A DNA stretch of 44,213 bases from Methylococcales bacterium (GCA_026399015.1 JAPLRS010000038.1:1-44213); one strand, 5' to 3'; counted from the first letter of the stretch, positions 8,901 to 18,861 are shown. The notes: generated from the sequence alone by a model not told the origin. Made by a program: numbers and translations.

Positions 8901-9024
8901 AGTCGACTTGCGGTAAAGAGGCAACAGGTAAGTTTATAAACGCTAAACTGCCTGCTAATGCGATAGCAAGCGTCAATAGCATCGTAGCGACTGGGCGATT
9001 TATAAATACAGCCGATAAATTCAT
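5914..9024 (-). CDS. mdtC: RND multidrug efflux permease, MdtC/MuxC-like
   Basis: This 1036-aa protein is the usual size of an HAE1-family RND pump with 12 membrane segments and two large periplasmic loops. It begins MNLSAVFINRPVATMLL, typical of MdtC. The TM4 proton-relay motif [14 protein letters not shown] is intact, with two adjacent Asp, and the second half shows the [14 protein letters not shown] motif. It is second in a two-pump arrangement, 16 bp downstream of the MdtB-like gene. In E. coli, MdtB and MdtC form a heterotrimer in which MdtC carries substrate, and the same division is likely here. It probably exports amphiphilic drugs, bile-salt-like molecules or siderophores; the substrate cannot be read from the sequence. 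Confidence 0.9.
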   Translation of the reverse strand: MNLSAVFINRPVATMLLTLAIALAGSLAFINLPVASLPQVDFPTINVQALLPGASAETMASSVATPLERSLGRIAGITEMTSSSSLGSTQITLQFDLNRDINGASRDVQAAINAATSLLPSNMPNRPTYRRDNPADSPILVIALSSESLSKGEMYDVAATVLSQKLSQIPGIGQVQIGGASLPAVRVEINPYALNKYGISLEDVRRTITQTNVTRPKGLLENVKQRWQILANDQARKATDYLPLIVSYHNGAAVTIADIGQVVDSVEDLRNTGIKNGKASVLLIIRKQPQANVIDTVDQVAALLPELKASIPNTVDLDIVIDRSQTIRASITEVEHNLLTAIGLVILVVLVFLRDFRSAMVPIIAVPVSLIGACGVMYFFDYSLNNLTLMALTISTGFVVDDAIVVLENINRHIEKGTPPYKAALIGAKEVSFTVMAMSLSLIAVFLPILLMGGIVGRLFKEFAVTLSAAVVVSLLISLTVTPMLCARWLGKNTKRHGRIYYVIGAAFDFLQSHYEKSLRWALSHSRLMILLLFTTIGLNFYLYSTINKGFFPSQDGGRLLGEIQMDQGTSFGTLQKKLSEFSVLLMQDTAVTTVAGFGGASTNSNNARMFIVLKPHEDREAIEVVMERLKDKVKHIPGAQLRLFPAQELRLGGRPTFGSYDYTLQSDDLELLREWLPKLIAHLKKQPEFSDVHTSQQDKGQQAELIVDRAMAARYGISQDMIDNTLNNAFGQRQVSVIYNPLNQYRVVMEVAPEFWQNPEALKRVYINVPATKLPTGIENAAHQVPLSAIATFASNNTPLSINHQGQFAATTLSFNLKPGVSLSAATQRIEKSMQEIAIPIAVQGSFQGNAKAFIESLRNQPYLILAALLSIYLVLGILYESYIHPLTILSTLPSAGVGALLALMACKTEFSIIALIGVILLIGIVKKNAIMMIDFALYAERKYKLAPKEAIFQACLLRFRPIMMTTLAALFGALPLALGSGYGAELRQPLGISIVGGLIFSQLLTLYTTPVVYIYLDSFRLWFNNRFLKIQQPN

Positions 9025-9040
9025 GATGCTCGTTTATATT

Positions 9041-12000
9041 TTATAGAACTTCTGGTGAGGAAAGCTTAAAGCAATGGCTAACATTTTTAGCCAATTTATC
9101 CATCGTTAAATATATAACTGGCGTGGTGTATAAAGTTAACAATTGGCTCACTAATAGGCCGCCAACCATAGTGATACCTAAAGGATGCCGTAGTTCCGAG
9201 CCTACGCCGGTGCCTAGCATTAATGGTAAAGCGCCTAACAATGCAGAGAGTGTTGTCATTAAAATGGGTCTAAAGCGCAATAAACAAGCCTGATATATAG
9301 CATCTTTAGGTGACAAACCTTGTTTGCGTTCTGCCTCTAAAGCAAAGTCGATCATCATAATGGCGTTTTTCTTTACAATACCAATTAATAAGATAATGCC
9401 AATAATGCCAATAATCCCTAAGTCAGTATGAGTAATAAGTAGTGCTAATAAAGCACCAACACCCGCAGAGGGCAGAGTTGATAATATGGTCAACGGATGA
9501 ATGTAACTCTCATATAAAATGCCTAACACAATATAGACGGTAATGATGGCGGCTAATATCAGCCATAAAGTGTTATCTAATGAGGCTTCAAAAGCGAGTG
9601 CCGCGCCTTGATAGCTCGTGCGGATACTTAGCGGTAAATTGATGTCATTTTTAATTCGATCAATCACTTTAACCGCATCACCTAAAGATGTATTGGGTGC
9701 CAGATTAAATGACACGGTAGCCACTGGAAATTGTTCAAGGTGATTGATACTTAAGGGTGTCAGTTGTTCAGATATTTCAGCAATAGCCGATAAAGGAACT
9801 TGGGTGCCGTTGCTTGATGTAATACGCAAATCTTGTAAGTTTTCGGGGGATTCTTGATCTTTTGGGTCAAGTTCTAATACCACCCGGTATTGATTTGATT
9901 GGGTAAAAATTGTTGAGACTAAACGTTGACCATAAGCGCTGTATAAAGTGTTATCAATGGCAGCGGTTGTTATGCCAAAGCGGCTGGCTGTACTTCGATC
10001 AATATTGATATAAACTTGTTGACCTTGGTCTTGTACATCGCTACTTACATCACTTAAAGCGGTTTCTTGTGCGAGTTGGGTTACTAAGCGTTTAGTCCAT
10101 TGGTTAAGTTCATTGATATCGGGTGTTTCTAAAGTAAATTGATATTGAGTGCGACTGACTCTATTTTCCATCGTTAAATCTTGTACGGCCTGCAAATACA
10201 CTGACACTTGTGGAATTTCTTTTAATGTTGAATTTAAGCGTGTAATAACAGTATTAGCTGAGTCTTGACGTTTATCGTGTGGTTTTAAATTAATCAAAAA
10301 TCGGCCATTGTTGGGCGCGGTGTTAACACCATCCACACCAATAAAAGAGGATAAATTATCAACGGCGGGGTCAGCTAATATTAGGGTACTGAGTTTCTGC
10401 TGATATTCTGACATAGCCGCAAAAGATACATTTTGAGGTGCGACAGAAATACCTTGTATAACGCCCGTATCTTGGCTAGGAAAAAAGCCTTTAGGTATAA
10501 AAACATACAGGCCGATGGTTAAGATAACAGTGGCAAAGAATACCCATAAAGTAAGGGTTTGCCGGTGTAATACCCAAGTTAAACTTTTAGCATAATAGCA
10601 AATGAGCGTATCAAACCCAGATTTAGTGTCTGTTAGATCTTTGTTTAGGGGCTTGGTTTTAGTTGCTAATAATTTTGCACACATCATGGGGGTTAATGTG
10701 AGTGAAATTACAGCAGAAATAAAGATAGCAACCGCTAAGGTAATGGCAAATTCTCTAAATAAGCGGCCGACTACTTCGCTCATAAATAATAGGGGAATGA
10801 GTACTGCAATTAACGAAAAAGTTAAAGAGATGATGGTAAAGCCAATTTGTTCAGAGCCCTTTAAAGCGGCTTTTAATGGCGATTCACCGCGTTCAAGATA
10901 CCTAGAGATATTTTCAATAACCACAATGGCGTCATCCACAACAAAGCCAGTTGCTATGGTAAGAGCCATGAGTGTTAAATTATTAATACTAAAGCCTGCT
11001 AGATACATCACAGCAAAAGTACCGACTAAAGATAACGGCACTGCAACACTAGGGATAAAAGTTGCAGGAATATTTCGTAAAAATAAAAAGATGACCATAA
11101 TAACTAGCGCAATGGCTAGTAGAAGTTCAATTTTTACATCTTCTATAGAGGCCCTAATGGTAATAGTACGATCTGTTAAGGGGATTACCTCAACATTAAC
11201 AGGCAAGGTTGCTTGTAATTTGGGTAACAAGGCTTTAATGCTATCCACTACTTCTAAAACATTTGCGCCCGGTTGGCGTTGAATATTAACAATGACAGCT
11301 GCCTTATCATTTGCCCAAGCAGCCAATTTTACATTCTCTGCGCTGTCTATTATCGATGCAACATCCGATAATTTAACGGGGGCATTGTTACGGTAGGCAA
11401 TAATAAGATCTTTATATTCAGCGGCAGATTTTATTTGATCATTGCTACTAATAATTGCAGATCGTAAGGGACCATTAAACATGCCTTTAGGTTGATTAAC
11501 ATTGGCCATCGAAATAATATTGCGTACTTCTTCTAAGCCAATTCCATAAGCCGCTAAGGCTTTGTGATTGACTTGAATGCGGATGGCAGGGCGCTGACCT
11601 CCACTTATAGCAACTAAACCCACGCCTGGAAGTTGGGCGATTTTTTGAGCTAAGCGTGTTTCAACTAAGTCTTCAACTTTGTATAAAGGTAAGGCGCTAG
11701 AGCTTATCGCTAAAGTCATTACAGGCGTATCGGCCGGATTAACCTTGCTATAGATTGGGGCTTGAGGCAAATCAGTGGGTAGAAAGTTTGTGGCTGCATT
11801 AATCGCTGCTTGCACTGATTGTTCAGCAATATCCAAGTTTAAATTTAGACTAAATTGCAAGGTAATGACTGAGACTCCCCCTGCGCTGGTAGAGGACATT
11901 TGTGTAAGACCGGGCATTTGTCCAAATTGCCGTTCTAAGGGGGTTGTCACAATAGAAGTCATTACATCTGGACTTGCCCCAGGGTATAAAGTGACAACTT

Positions 12001-12166
12001 GTAGGGTAGGGTAGTCTACTTGGGGCAATGCCGAAACAGGTAATAAGCGGTAGGCTAATGCGCCTAACATTAATACAGCCAGCATCAATAACGACGTTGC
12101 GACAGGTCTTAAAATAAAGAGTCGAGATGGATTAAATGCAGTCGGTTTTGATTCTGATGTATGCAT
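9041..12166 (-). CDS. mdtB: RND multidrug efflux permease, MdtB/MuxB-like
   Basis: This 1041-aa RND permease begins [20 protein letters not shown] and then has the first membrane helix, a short cytoplasmic lead typical of MdtB. The TM4 motif [14 protein letters not shown] carries both relay Asp residues, and [14 protein letters not shown] is present in the second half. It is the first of two pump genes after the adaptor and starts 5 bp after the adaptor stop. It is clearly paralogous to the following pump; long blocks such as [19 protein letters not shown] are nearly shared between them. Proton-driven export with its partner MdtC-like subunit is the expected role. Which of the two is functionally MdtB or MdtC is assigned by gene order and N-terminus only. 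Confidence 0.9.
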   Translation of the reverse strand: MHTSESKPTAFNPSRLFILRPVATSLLMLAVLMLGALAYRLLPVSALPQVDYPTLQVVTLYPGASPDVMTSIVTTPLERQFGQMPGLTQMSSTSAGGVSVITLQFSLNLNLDIAEQSVQAAINAATNFLPTDLPQAPIYSKVNPADTPVMTLAISSSALPLYKVEDLVETRLAQKIAQLPGVGLVAISGGQRPAIRIQVNHKALAAYGIGLEEVRNIISMANVNQPKGMFNGPLRSAIISSNDQIKSAAEYKDLIIAYRNNAPVKLSDVASIIDSAENVKLAAWANDKAAVIVNIQRQPGANVLEVVDSIKALLPKLQATLPVNVEVIPLTDRTITIRASIEDVKIELLLAIALVIMVIFLFLRNIPATFIPSVAVPLSLVGTFAVMYLAGFSINNLTLMALTIATGFVVDDAIVVIENISRYLERGESPLKAALKGSEQIGFTIISLTFSLIAVLIPLLFMSEVVGRLFREFAITLAVAIFISAVISLTLTPMMCAKLLATKTKPLNKDLTDTKSGFDTLICYYAKSLTWVLHRQTLTLWVFFATVILTIGLYVFIPKGFFPSQDTGVIQGISVAPQNVSFAAMSEYQQKLSTLILADPAVDNLSSFIGVDGVNTAPNNGRFLINLKPHDKRQDSANTVITRLNSTLKEIPQVSVYLQAVQDLTMENRVSRTQYQFTLETPDINELNQWTKRLVTQLAQETALSDVSSDVQDQGQQVYINIDRSTASRFGITTAAIDNTLYSAYGQRLVSTIFTQSNQYRVVLELDPKDQESPENLQDLRITSSNGTQVPLSAIAEISEQLTPLSINHLEQFPVATVSFNLAPNTSLGDAVKVIDRIKNDINLPLSIRTSYQGAALAFEASLDNTLWLILAAIITVYIVLGILYESYIHPLTILSTLPSAGVGALLALLITHTDLGIIGIIGIILLIGIVKKNAIMMIDFALEAERKQGLSPKDAIYQACLLRFRPILMTTLSALLGALPLMLGTGVGSELRHPLGITMVGGLLVSQLLTLYTTPVIYLTMDKLAKNVSHCFKLSSPEVL

Positions 12167-12171
12167 GGTTT

Positions 12172-13374
12172 TTATAGCTTATTGGGTGGCGTCATATCAA
12201 TCTTACTGCCGTCTTTTAAGCGATCAAAACCTTCAATAATAACCATTTCACCTTCAGTTAGATTTTGTTCTATCCACGTTTTATCACCTTCGATCGCACC
12301 TTTTTTTACACGACGTAATTCCACAGTATTGTTGGCTTTAACCACATAAACAAACTGACCTTGGGTATCTTGTTGTAAAGCAGAACTAGAAATTTGAATA
12401 GCATTTTTAATGGTTTCTAAATGCATTCTAATGTTAACAAATTGATTAGCAAATAAACGACTGTCCAGATTATCAAATTGGGCTTTTAGTTTTAGGGTGC
12501 CTGTCAGGGGGTCAATTTGATTGTCAATAGCTAATAACTTGCCTTCCGCTAGGCTATTTTTGCCACCTCGATCAAAAGCAGTAATGGTGACGGCTTGGTT
12601 GGAGCGTAAACGTTTTAAGGTGGGTTGGATTTGGTCTTCAGCAAGTGTAAAAATGACAGTAACAGGTTGTAATTGGGTAATAATGATTAAACCAGTGCTA
12701 TCGTTAGTATGAACAATATTACCTTGATCAATTAAACGTAAACCGACTTTACCTGAAATTGGTGCAGTAATGTGAGTATAACTCAGTTGTAGTTTTGCGT
12801 TGTTAACTTGCGCTTTATCCATGGTAACTAAGCCTTCATATTGCTTGACTAAGGCGGCTTGAGTCATGGTTTGTTGCGCGGCAATTGAATCTTGTTCTAA
12901 TAGTTTTTGATAGCGTTGTTGATCTAATTGAGCATTTTTAAGTAACGCTTCATCACGAATTAATTGGCCCTCGGCTTGCTGTAACTGAATCTCAAAGGAT
13001 CTTGGATCAATCTCAGCTAATAAGTCTCCTTGTTTAACAATTTGTCCTTCGGTAAAGCTGATCTTTACAAGTTCGCCATCAACGCGCGGTTTAACGGTTA
13101 CTGTGCGTAATGCCGTTACTGTCCCTAAACCATTTAAATAAATGGGAAAATCGGTTTTTGAAACAACTTCAACGGATACCGGGGTGGGGGTGTCATGAAA
13201 ATCCGGTGCATGTGTTTGTTGAATATTAGATACATCGGTTATAGGTGTTTTTGTTTTATAGGTAAAATAAAAACCAATCGATACAAAGATAAATAATAGT
13301 CCTAAAACCAGCCCAATATTTCGTTTGTAATGGGTGCTTGTCTGTAAATCTTGATGCAGATTGTTTTGACTCAT
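12172..13374 (-). CDS. mdtA: RND periplasmic adaptor (membrane fusion protein), MdtA/MuxA-like
   Basis: This is a 400-aa adaptor. It has an N-terminal membrane anchor ([18 protein letters not shown], about residues 20-37) and a split lipoyl/barrel-sandwich domain ([20 protein letters not shown] at about residues 90-110; [17 protein letters not shown] at about 198-214). A helical hairpin lies between the two halves, and beta-barrel and membrane-proximal domains follow. The adaptor links the two RND pumps to the outer-membrane channel. It is the first pump gene of the operon and starts 37 bp after the nhaR stop on the same strand, so read-through from nhaR is possible. Confidence 0.9.
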   Translation of the reverse strand: MSQNNLHQDLQTSTHYKRNIGLVLGLLFIFVSIGFYFTYKTKTPITDVSNIQQTHAPDFHDTPTPVSVEVVSKTDFPIYLNGLGTVTALRTVTVKPRVDGELVKISFTEGQIVKQGDLLAEIDPRSFEIQLQQAEGQLIRDEALLKNAQLDQQRYQKLLEQDSIAAQQTMTQAALVKQYEGLVTMDKAQVNNAKLQLSYTHITAPISGKVGLRLIDQGNIVHTNDSTGLIIITQLQPVTVIFTLAEDQIQPTLKRLRSNQAVTITAFDRGGKNSLAEGKLLAIDNQIDPLTGTLKLKAQFDNLDSRLFANQFVNIRMHLETIKNAIQISSSALQQDTQGQFVYVVKANNTVELRRVKKGAIEGDKTWIEQNLTEGEMVIIEGFDRLKDGSKIDMTPPNKL

Positions 13375-13411
13375 GATAAAAATGATTAGTAGCGATAGTT
13401 AATTGTTAAAA

Positions 13412-14308
13412 TTAAAACATATTATCACGGGCATTTTCCAAAATTGCCGTGACCGCAGGATGCTTGAGTTGTCTTCGGACCGTTATTGCATAAAATTTTT
13501 CCTTTACCTCAGTAATTCTCCCTACCACTTCTACAACATATTGGCGTTTAATTTCATCTTCAACTGTCGTAGGAGCCACAAATAAGCCAAGACCTCCTTT
13601 ACCGAAGGTTTTTATTAATGCACTGTCTTCAATTTCAGCTTGAATTTTTGGCCGGATACTTTCAGATTCAAACCATTGATCTAATGATCGTCGTAATGCC
13701 ATATTATGGGTGGGTAATAAAAAGGGTGCACCACTTAAAGAGCGTGGAAAATTAGGTTGGTAAATGGCGCAAAGCTCTGAAGTTGCAAAAACGCTGACCG
13801 AAGATTCACCCAAAAGATGATTAAAGACATTCGCTTTACTACTGGAAGTAAGCGGGGTGTCAGAAAGTACCAAGTCGATGGTTTGCAAAGAAATATCTGT
13901 TAGAAGACGTTCAACTTTATCTTCATAGCAAAAAACTTGAACGGGTTCTGGCAATTGAAAAACAGGTTGCATTAGTCGATAAACGACTAGTTTAGGCAAT
14001 GCATCAGCAATACCAATGTTTAAACGTAAAGCCCTTCCAGTTGGTAAGCCTTTTAGAGTATTACCTAACTCTCGTCCCAAAGAAAAAATTTCATCGGCAT
14101 AGTAAAAAACGATACGTCCTGTATCAGTCAATTGTAATTTGCGACCTTGTTTATAGAATAGTTTCTCACCAATTGCCTGTTCAAAAACCGTTAATTGCCC
14201 GCTAATCGTTGGTTGAGCAAGATGCAGTTTTTCACAGGCGGCGGTAATACTACCTTCTGTGACCACATGCCAGAAGTAAAATAAATGTTGGTAATTAATG
14301 CGTTGCAT
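13412..14308 (-). CDS. nhaR: LysR-family transcriptional regulator, NhaR-like
   Basis: This 298-aa LysR regulator has its winged helix-turn-helix in the first about 65 residues (YFWHVVTEGSITAACEKLHL, then AQPTISGQLTVFE) and a periplasmic-binding-protein-like effector domain after it. The effector domain shows NhaR features: LNIGIADALPKLVVYRLMQP, DLVLSDTPL and NHLLGESSVSVF. NhaR in E. coli responds to sodium and controls nhaA, but no antiporter gene is nearby here. It lies between the divergent carbonic anhydrase gene, 111 bp away, and the RND operon downstream on its own strand. Either could be its target. LysR proteins usually control the divergent gene, and the inverted repeat at 14389-14408 is a candidate site. 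Confidence 0.85.
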   Translation of the reverse strand: MQRINYQHLFYFWHVVTEGSITAACEKLHLAQPTISGQLTVFEQAIGEKLFYKQGRKLQLTDTGRIVFYYADEIFSLGRELGNTLKGLPTGRALRLNIGIADALPKLVVYRLMQPVFQLPEPVQVFCYEDKVERLLTDISLQTIDLVLSDTPLTSSSKANVFNHLLGESSVSVFATSELCAIYQPNFPRSLSGAPFLLPTHNMALRRSLDQWFESESIRPKIQAEIEDSALIKTFGKGGLGLFVAPTTVEDEIKRQYVVEVVGRITEVKEKFYAITVRRQLKHPAVTAILENARDNMF

Positions 14309-14388
14309 GGCTCAATTATATTGAAATTTACGATGAAACACTTCTAAATGTTCTATTTTTAAATAAAAACTCCCGCATGTACACTGTT

Positions 14389-14408
14389 ATTAAGTTATAA
14401 AACTTAAT
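14389..14408. promoter_or_regulatory. Inverted repeat between nhaR and carbonic anhydrase gene
   Basis: Two perfect 8-bp arms, ATTAAGTT and AACTTAAT, are separated by ATAA. The repeat ends just before the Shine-Dalgarno (GAGGA) of the carbonic anhydrase gene. AT-rich dyads of this kind, containing a T-N11-A arrangement, are typical LysR sites. It could equally be a hairpin in the mRNA leader. Function is inferred. Confidence 0.45.
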
Positions 14409-14419
14409 GAGGAAATGTC

Positions 14420-15088
14420 ATGCAAAAACTAATACAAGGCTTACAACACTATCAAAATAAAATTTTCGGCTCCCAACGCGAATTATTTCAACGCTTGTCT
14501 GAGGGACAGTCTCCCGAGGTTTTGTTTATTACCTGTTCAGACTCTCGGATTAATCCAAATCTATTAACGCAAACCGAACCTGGCGAATTATTTATCTTAC
14601 GTAATGCGGGTAATTTGATACCTCCTTATGGGGCAATACAAGGGGGGGAGGCTGCAACTATCGAATTTGCAGTAGCAGGGTTAGGTGTTAAAGATATTAT
14701 CGTTTGCGGTCATAGCCATTGCGGTGCAATGAAAGGCTTATTATTCCCGCCTCAAAAAACAGAATTTCCGGCCTTAACTGAATGGCTTCGTCATGCTGAA
14801 TCTACTCTTCGTATTGTGCGAGATAAATATACCAATTTAAGCGACGCGATTTTACTTAATGTTGCCACACAAGAAAATGTATTGATGCAAATGGAAAATC
14901 TTCGTACTCATCCGGTTGTGGCATCTGGATTATCACAGGGCAAAATTAAATTACATGGCTGGGTATATAAAATTGAAAGTGGTGAGGTATTCGGTTATGA
15001 CCCAGCGTTATGTCAATTTAAATTACTCACTGAACAGCGGACTGTTTTGTCGTTTCCAAAACGTCAATTTGTCGCACTAGAAATTTAA
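14420..15088 (+). CDS. Beta-class carbonic anhydrase
   Basis: This 222-aa enzyme interconverts CO2 and bicarbonate in the cytoplasm. Zinc ligands are visible: Cys39 in TCSDSR with the Asp41/Arg43 dyad, and His98 and Cys101 in CGHSHCGAMKG. Length and the ELFILRNAGNLIPPYG segment fit the CynT/Can type. ATG 14420 follows GAGGA at a good distance. The gene is 28 bp ahead of the PEP carboxylase gene on the same strand, so its bicarbonate product is the substrate of the next enzyme. The long Gly-free loop before residue 120 (LLFPPQKTEFPALTEW) is as in CynT relatives. Confidence 0.93.
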   Translation: MQKLIQGLQHYQNKIFGSQRELFQRLSEGQSPEVLFITCSDSRINPNLLTQTEPGELFILRNAGNLIPPYGAIQGGEAATIEFAVAGLGVKDIIVCGHSHCGAMKGLLFPPQKTEFPALTEWLRHAESTLRIVRDKYTNLSDAILLNVATQENVLMQMENLRTHPVVASGLSQGKIKLHGWVYKIESGEVFGYDPALCQFKLLTEQRTVLSFPKRQFVALEI

Positions 15089-15116
15089 ATCGCTATGCTA
15101 TTTTTAGGTTTTTACT

Positions 15117-17915
15117 ATGCCAACATTTAATAATGATACAAAATTAAATCGTTCAAATCGTCTATTAGGCTCAATATTAGATAGGGTATTGACTGAACAG
15201 TCTCATTCTGTAGTTAATGCTTCAGTTACACAATTGCAAGCACATTTCATGAATTGGGTGAGTGATGCTAATGAAATTAAATTAAACCAGTTACAGGCGA
15301 GTCTAGAAAATCTAAGTCTTGATACTATTGGTGCTGTAATGCGGGCTTTAAATCATTACTTTAGCTTACTTAATATCGCAGAGGAATCTTATTACTTAGG
15401 AATACGCCGGCAACAAGCAGAGCAAGGAGGAAATTATTGGGCTAACTCTTTTCACGATACTTTATGTACCTTTAAGGCTTCAGGTGTAACCGAAGATAAA
15501 CTTCAAATCTTATTAGATGAATTATTGTATTTGCCAGTGATGACTGCTCACCCCACTGAAGCTAAACGTCGCACCGTAAAAAATGCATTACGTAATGTCT
15601 TTATCACCCACGAAGCGCTCAGTGATAAGCGTTTAAAAGGTTATTTACGTAAAGAAAGTCTTGAGCGTTTACAAGCGCAAATCCAAATGCTATGGAAAAC
15701 TGATGAAGTTCGAGGCAGAAAAATGTCGGTCGTTGATGAAATTGATGCCGGTTTATATTATTTTCCGCTGTCGTTATTTCAAGCTACCGCTCGAGTGTAT
15801 CGTAATTTTGAACGCTCACTTGTTGATGTTTATGGCGATGCTGTTGCAGCAAAGATGCACATTCCTAGTTTCTTAAAATTTGGTAGTTGGATTGGCGGTG
15901 ATCGTGATGGTAATCCTAATGTAACACCAGAAACCACGGTAATAGCCCTGCGTTTACAGTCTCAAACTGTGTTGCAAGAATATATTAGACGGCTTGATGT
16001 TTTACAGGGTCAACTTTCGCATTCCTATGGTTTTTGCGAGTTGCCAGATGAATTTGTCACGAGTTTAGCTGAAGATCGTAACAGACTAAATGCATTGATC
16101 ACCGAATTAGAAAAGCCTTATCTACAAGAACCTTACCGACACAAATTGGCTATCATGAAGTTTCGAATGGAATGTAGTTTAAAACAGGTGCAGCAATACT
16201 TAAGAGGAGAAGTGGGTTTGCCTAATAGCTATGGTTATACAGACATTACTGAGTTTATGGCAGACTTACGATTGATAGATGCTGCTCTACGAAGTCATGG
16301 TGATGCAAACATTGCAAATTTGGAGTTACACGATTTAATTCGGCTATCGGAAACCTTTGGCTTTCATTTGATGCAGTTGGATGTTCGTCAAGAATCTAAT
16401 CATCATAGTGCAGCAGTCGCTGATATTTTAAAGATAGCTTTAAATTTGGATTATGACGCGCTAGATGAAAATCAACGCTTAGATTTGTTGAGCGAGGCTA
16501 TAGCGATGCCCTCGGGCTTGTTATATGATCGAGCAAAATTATCACCCACCACTAGAGAAACGCTGGCCGGTTTAGAAGTGATAGCTAATATGCATCAAGA
16601 AATTAGTGCAGATTGTTTTGGTAAATATGTTATTTCCATGACCCATGCTGCCAGTCATGTTTTAGAAGTTATGTTTTTGGCGGCACAAAGTGGCTTAGTG
16701 GGGCGATTGGGTACCCATTGGTTTTGTCACATTGGGGTTAGTCCATTATTTGAAACTATTGATGATTTAAGTCGAATTGAATCAGTACTAACGCAGTTGT
16801 TTGATAATCAAACTTATCGTGAGTTATTGCACGTATCTGGTAATCGTCAAGAAATCATGCTGGGTTATTCTGATTCTTGTAAAGACGGTGGTATTTTGGC
16901 CTCCGCCTGGGGATTGTCGCAAGCGCAGCGTAAAATTATTGCCTTAGCAGAAACTCGCGGTATTAAATGCTTATTGTTTCATGGACGTGGCGGAACAGTA
17001 GGCCGGGGAGGTGGCCCTACCCATGAAGCCATATTGGCGCAACCACCTGATACCGTTCGTGGACAAATTAAATTTACCGAACAAGGTGAGGTGTTATTTT
17101 ACCGTTATAACAACATGGAAACCGCCGTTTATGAATTGACCATGGGGATTACAGGCTTAATGAAAGCAAGCCTTAGCCTCGTGCAATCTGTGCAGCTTGA
17201 TGAACCTGAGTATTTGACTATCATGGATGAATTAGCACATATTGGTGAGCAAAGTTATCGTGAGCTAACTGAGCGTACGCATGGATTTTTAGATTATTTT
17301 TACGAAGCTACGCCTGTCTCTGAGATTGGGCATCTTAATATTGGATCTAGGCCTTCGCATCGAAAAAAACAGGATCGGTCTAAAAACTCGGTGCGTGCTA
17401 TAGGCTGGGTATTTGCATGGGCACAATCTCGGCAAACATTTCCAGCTTGGTATGGTATTGGTTTTAGTTTAGCTACTTGGTGTGCAGGAAAGCCGGAGCG
17501 TTTGCAAACATTACAAACTATGTACCGTGATTGGCCGTTTTTTCGCAATTTATTAAGCAATGCTCAAATGGCGTTGAGAAAGTCTGATATGGTTATTGCT
17601 AAAGAGTATGCAAGTTTATGTGTCGATCCTGACACGAGTAAACGAGTTTATGGTTTGATTGCTAATGAACATCAACAATGTGTGGATTGGATTTTGGCAA
17701 TAGCGAATACTACGCAATTATTGGCAGAAAATCCAGTATTGGCGGCTTCTTTAGATCGTCGGGAAGCTTATTTAGGGCCGTTAAATATTTTACAGGTATT
17801 TTTATTACGTCAGGTCCGGTCTCTGGATGCAGAAAATACTACAAATAATCCATGGTCTAAACCTTTACTACGTAGTATTAATGCGATTGCGGCAGGCATG
17901 AGGAATACAGGTTAA
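15117..17915 (+). CDS. ppc: Phosphoenolpyruvate carboxylase
   Basis: This 932-aa enzyme makes oxaloacetate from PEP and bicarbonate, replenishing the TCA cycle. Landmarks in order: the catalytic TAHPTEAKRRTV at about residues 142-153, GSWIGGDRDGNPNVT at about 260-274, the mobile-loop region LFHGRGGTVGRGGGPTHEA at about 620-638, HLNIGSRPSHRK at about 738-749, and the C-terminal tail MRNTG, which is near-invariant in bacterial PEPC. An AGG precedes the ATG. It lies between carbonic anhydrase (28 bp upstream) and a bestrophin (4 bp downstream), implying co-transcription and local bicarbonate supply. Confidence 0.97.
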   Translation: MPTFNNDTKLNRSNRLLGSILDRVLTEQSHSVVNASVTQLQAHFMNWVSDANEIKLNQLQASLENLSLDTIGAVMRALNHYFSLLNIAEESYYLGIRRQQAEQGGNYWANSFHDTLCTFKASGVTEDKLQILLDELLYLPVMTAHPTEAKRRTVKNALRNVFITHEALSDKRLKGYLRKESLERLQAQIQMLWKTDEVRGRKMSVVDEIDAGLYYFPLSLFQATARVYRNFERSLVDVYGDAVAAKMHIPSFLKFGSWIGGDRDGNPNVTPETTVIALRLQSQTVLQEYIRRLDVLQGQLSHSYGFCELPDEFVTSLAEDRNRLNALITELEKPYLQEPYRHKLAIMKFRMECSLKQVQQYLRGEVGLPNSYGYTDITEFMADLRLIDAALRSHGDANIANLELHDLIRLSETFGFHLMQLDVRQESNHHSAAVADILKIALNLDYDALDENQRLDLLSEAIAMPSGLLYDRAKLSPTTRETLAGLEVIANMHQEISADCFGKYVISMTHAASHVLEVMFLAAQSGLVGRLGTHWFCHIGVSPLFETIDDLSRIESVLTQLFDNQTYRELLHVSGNRQEIMLGYSDSCKDGGILASAWGLSQAQRKIIALAETRGIKCLLFHGRGGTVGRGGGPTHEAILAQPPDTVRGQIKFTEQGEVLFYRYNNMETAVYELTMGITGLMKASLSLVQSVQLDEPEYLTIMDELAHIGEQSYRELTERTHGFLDYFYEATPVSEIGHLNIGSRPSHRKKQDRSKNSVRAIGWVFAWAQSRQTFPAWYGIGFSLATWCAGKPERLQTLQTMYRDWPFFRNLLSNAQMALRKSDMVIAKEYASLCVDPDTSKRVYGLIANEHQQCVDWILAIANTTQLLAENPVLAASLDRREAYLGPLNILQVFLLRQVRSLDAENTTNNPWSKPLLRSINAIAAGMRNTG

Positions 17916-17919
17916 TTTT

Positions 17920-18861
17920 ATGCTAAAAGACAAAACACATCACATTACTAACAAAGATGAGGCGAATAATTTCTTGCTGGGGGCACTTATGTGGAGGGGT
18001 TCCGTAACGCCTCGTATAATGCCGATGCTTTTATTGTTATGTCTTTACCCTTTAAGTCTCATTATTATGGATCATTATTGGCGCGCCTTACCCGTTTTAG
18101 ATGTAACGCCATTTGAATATACTGGCGTAGTGCTAGGCATGGTTTTAGTTTTTAGAACTAATGCGGGTTACGAGCGCTGGGGAGAGGCCCGTAAATTATG
18201 GGGAGGTATTAATAATCAGACCCGAAATCTGATTATTGGCGCATTACAATATGGCCCCGATGATCTTGAGTGGCGTGCAGCATTTGTAAAATGGTGTATT
18301 ACATTTTCTTTTGCTACTAAAGAGTCTTTGCGAAGTGGTAGTAATTTTTTAGCTTTAAGCGATATGCTGACTGCACAAGAGCTTGAAGAATTAAAATCCG
18401 CTTTGCATATGCCCTTGTTTGTAGGTAATAGAATAGCGGCCTTATTACAAAAAGCCCGCTCTAATTATCAAAACTCAAGTGGCGCAAAGTTAGATGGCTT
18501 TGAATTTGCGATTCTTGAGGGACATCGTAGTTTGTTAATAGATCATATGGGGGCTTGTGAACGAATTTTAAAAACTCCTATGCCTTTAGTTTACGCAGTA
18601 AAAACTCGTCGATTTATCTTCATGTTTTTATTGTTACTACCTTTTTCTTTATTAGATAAGGCAGGCTTTTATACAATTGGGATTTTTTTTCTGGTAGCTT
18701 ATCCGTTGCTTTCTTTAGATAGAATCGGTATTGAATTGCAAAAACCTTTCAATAATAAAAGTTTAAGTCATTTACCGTTAGATACTATCTGCGAAAACAT
18801 TAAATTGCAGGGTTTAGATTTATGGAAGCAAGATACAAAAACTACTGAGAATTCTATCTGA
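17920..18861 (+). CDS. Bestrophin-family (UPF0187) anion channel
   Basis: This 313-aa membrane protein has the bestrophin hallmark FRTNAGYERWGEARKLWGGI at about residues 79-98. Hydrophobic segments lie near residues 32-50 (IMPMLLLLCLYPLSLIIM), 66-80, 225-243 (RRFIFMFLLLLPFSLL) and 248-266. Bestrophins are pentameric anion channels: animal members pass chloride and bicarbonate, and algal thylakoid members take part in bicarbonate delivery. It begins 4 bp after ppc, so co-translation is likely. In this context a bicarbonate route is the attractive role, though bacterial homologues have also been described as cation-permeable. The stop is followed at once by a strong hairpin. Confidence 0.85.
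   Translation: MLKDKTHHITNKDEANNFLLGALMWRGSVTPRIMPMLLLLCLYPLSLIIMDHYWRALPVLDVTPFEYTGVVLGMVLVFRTNAGYERWGEARKLWGGINNQTRNLIIGALQYGPDDLEWRAAFVKWCITFSFATKESLRSGSNFLALSDMLTAQELEELKSALHMPLFVGNRIAALLQKARSNYQNSSGAKLDGFEFAILEGHRSLLIDHMGACERILKTPMPLVYAVKTRRFIFMFLLLLPFSLLDKAGFYTIGIFFLVAYPLLSLDRIGIELQKPFNNKSLSHLPLDTICENIKLQGLDLWKQDTKTTENSI

Noticed and set aside
10602..11282. 226-codon + strand frame
   Set aside because: It lies wholly inside the mdtB-like gene on the other strand, with no ribosome binding site and no recognisable domain. It is a shadow of the long RND coding frame.
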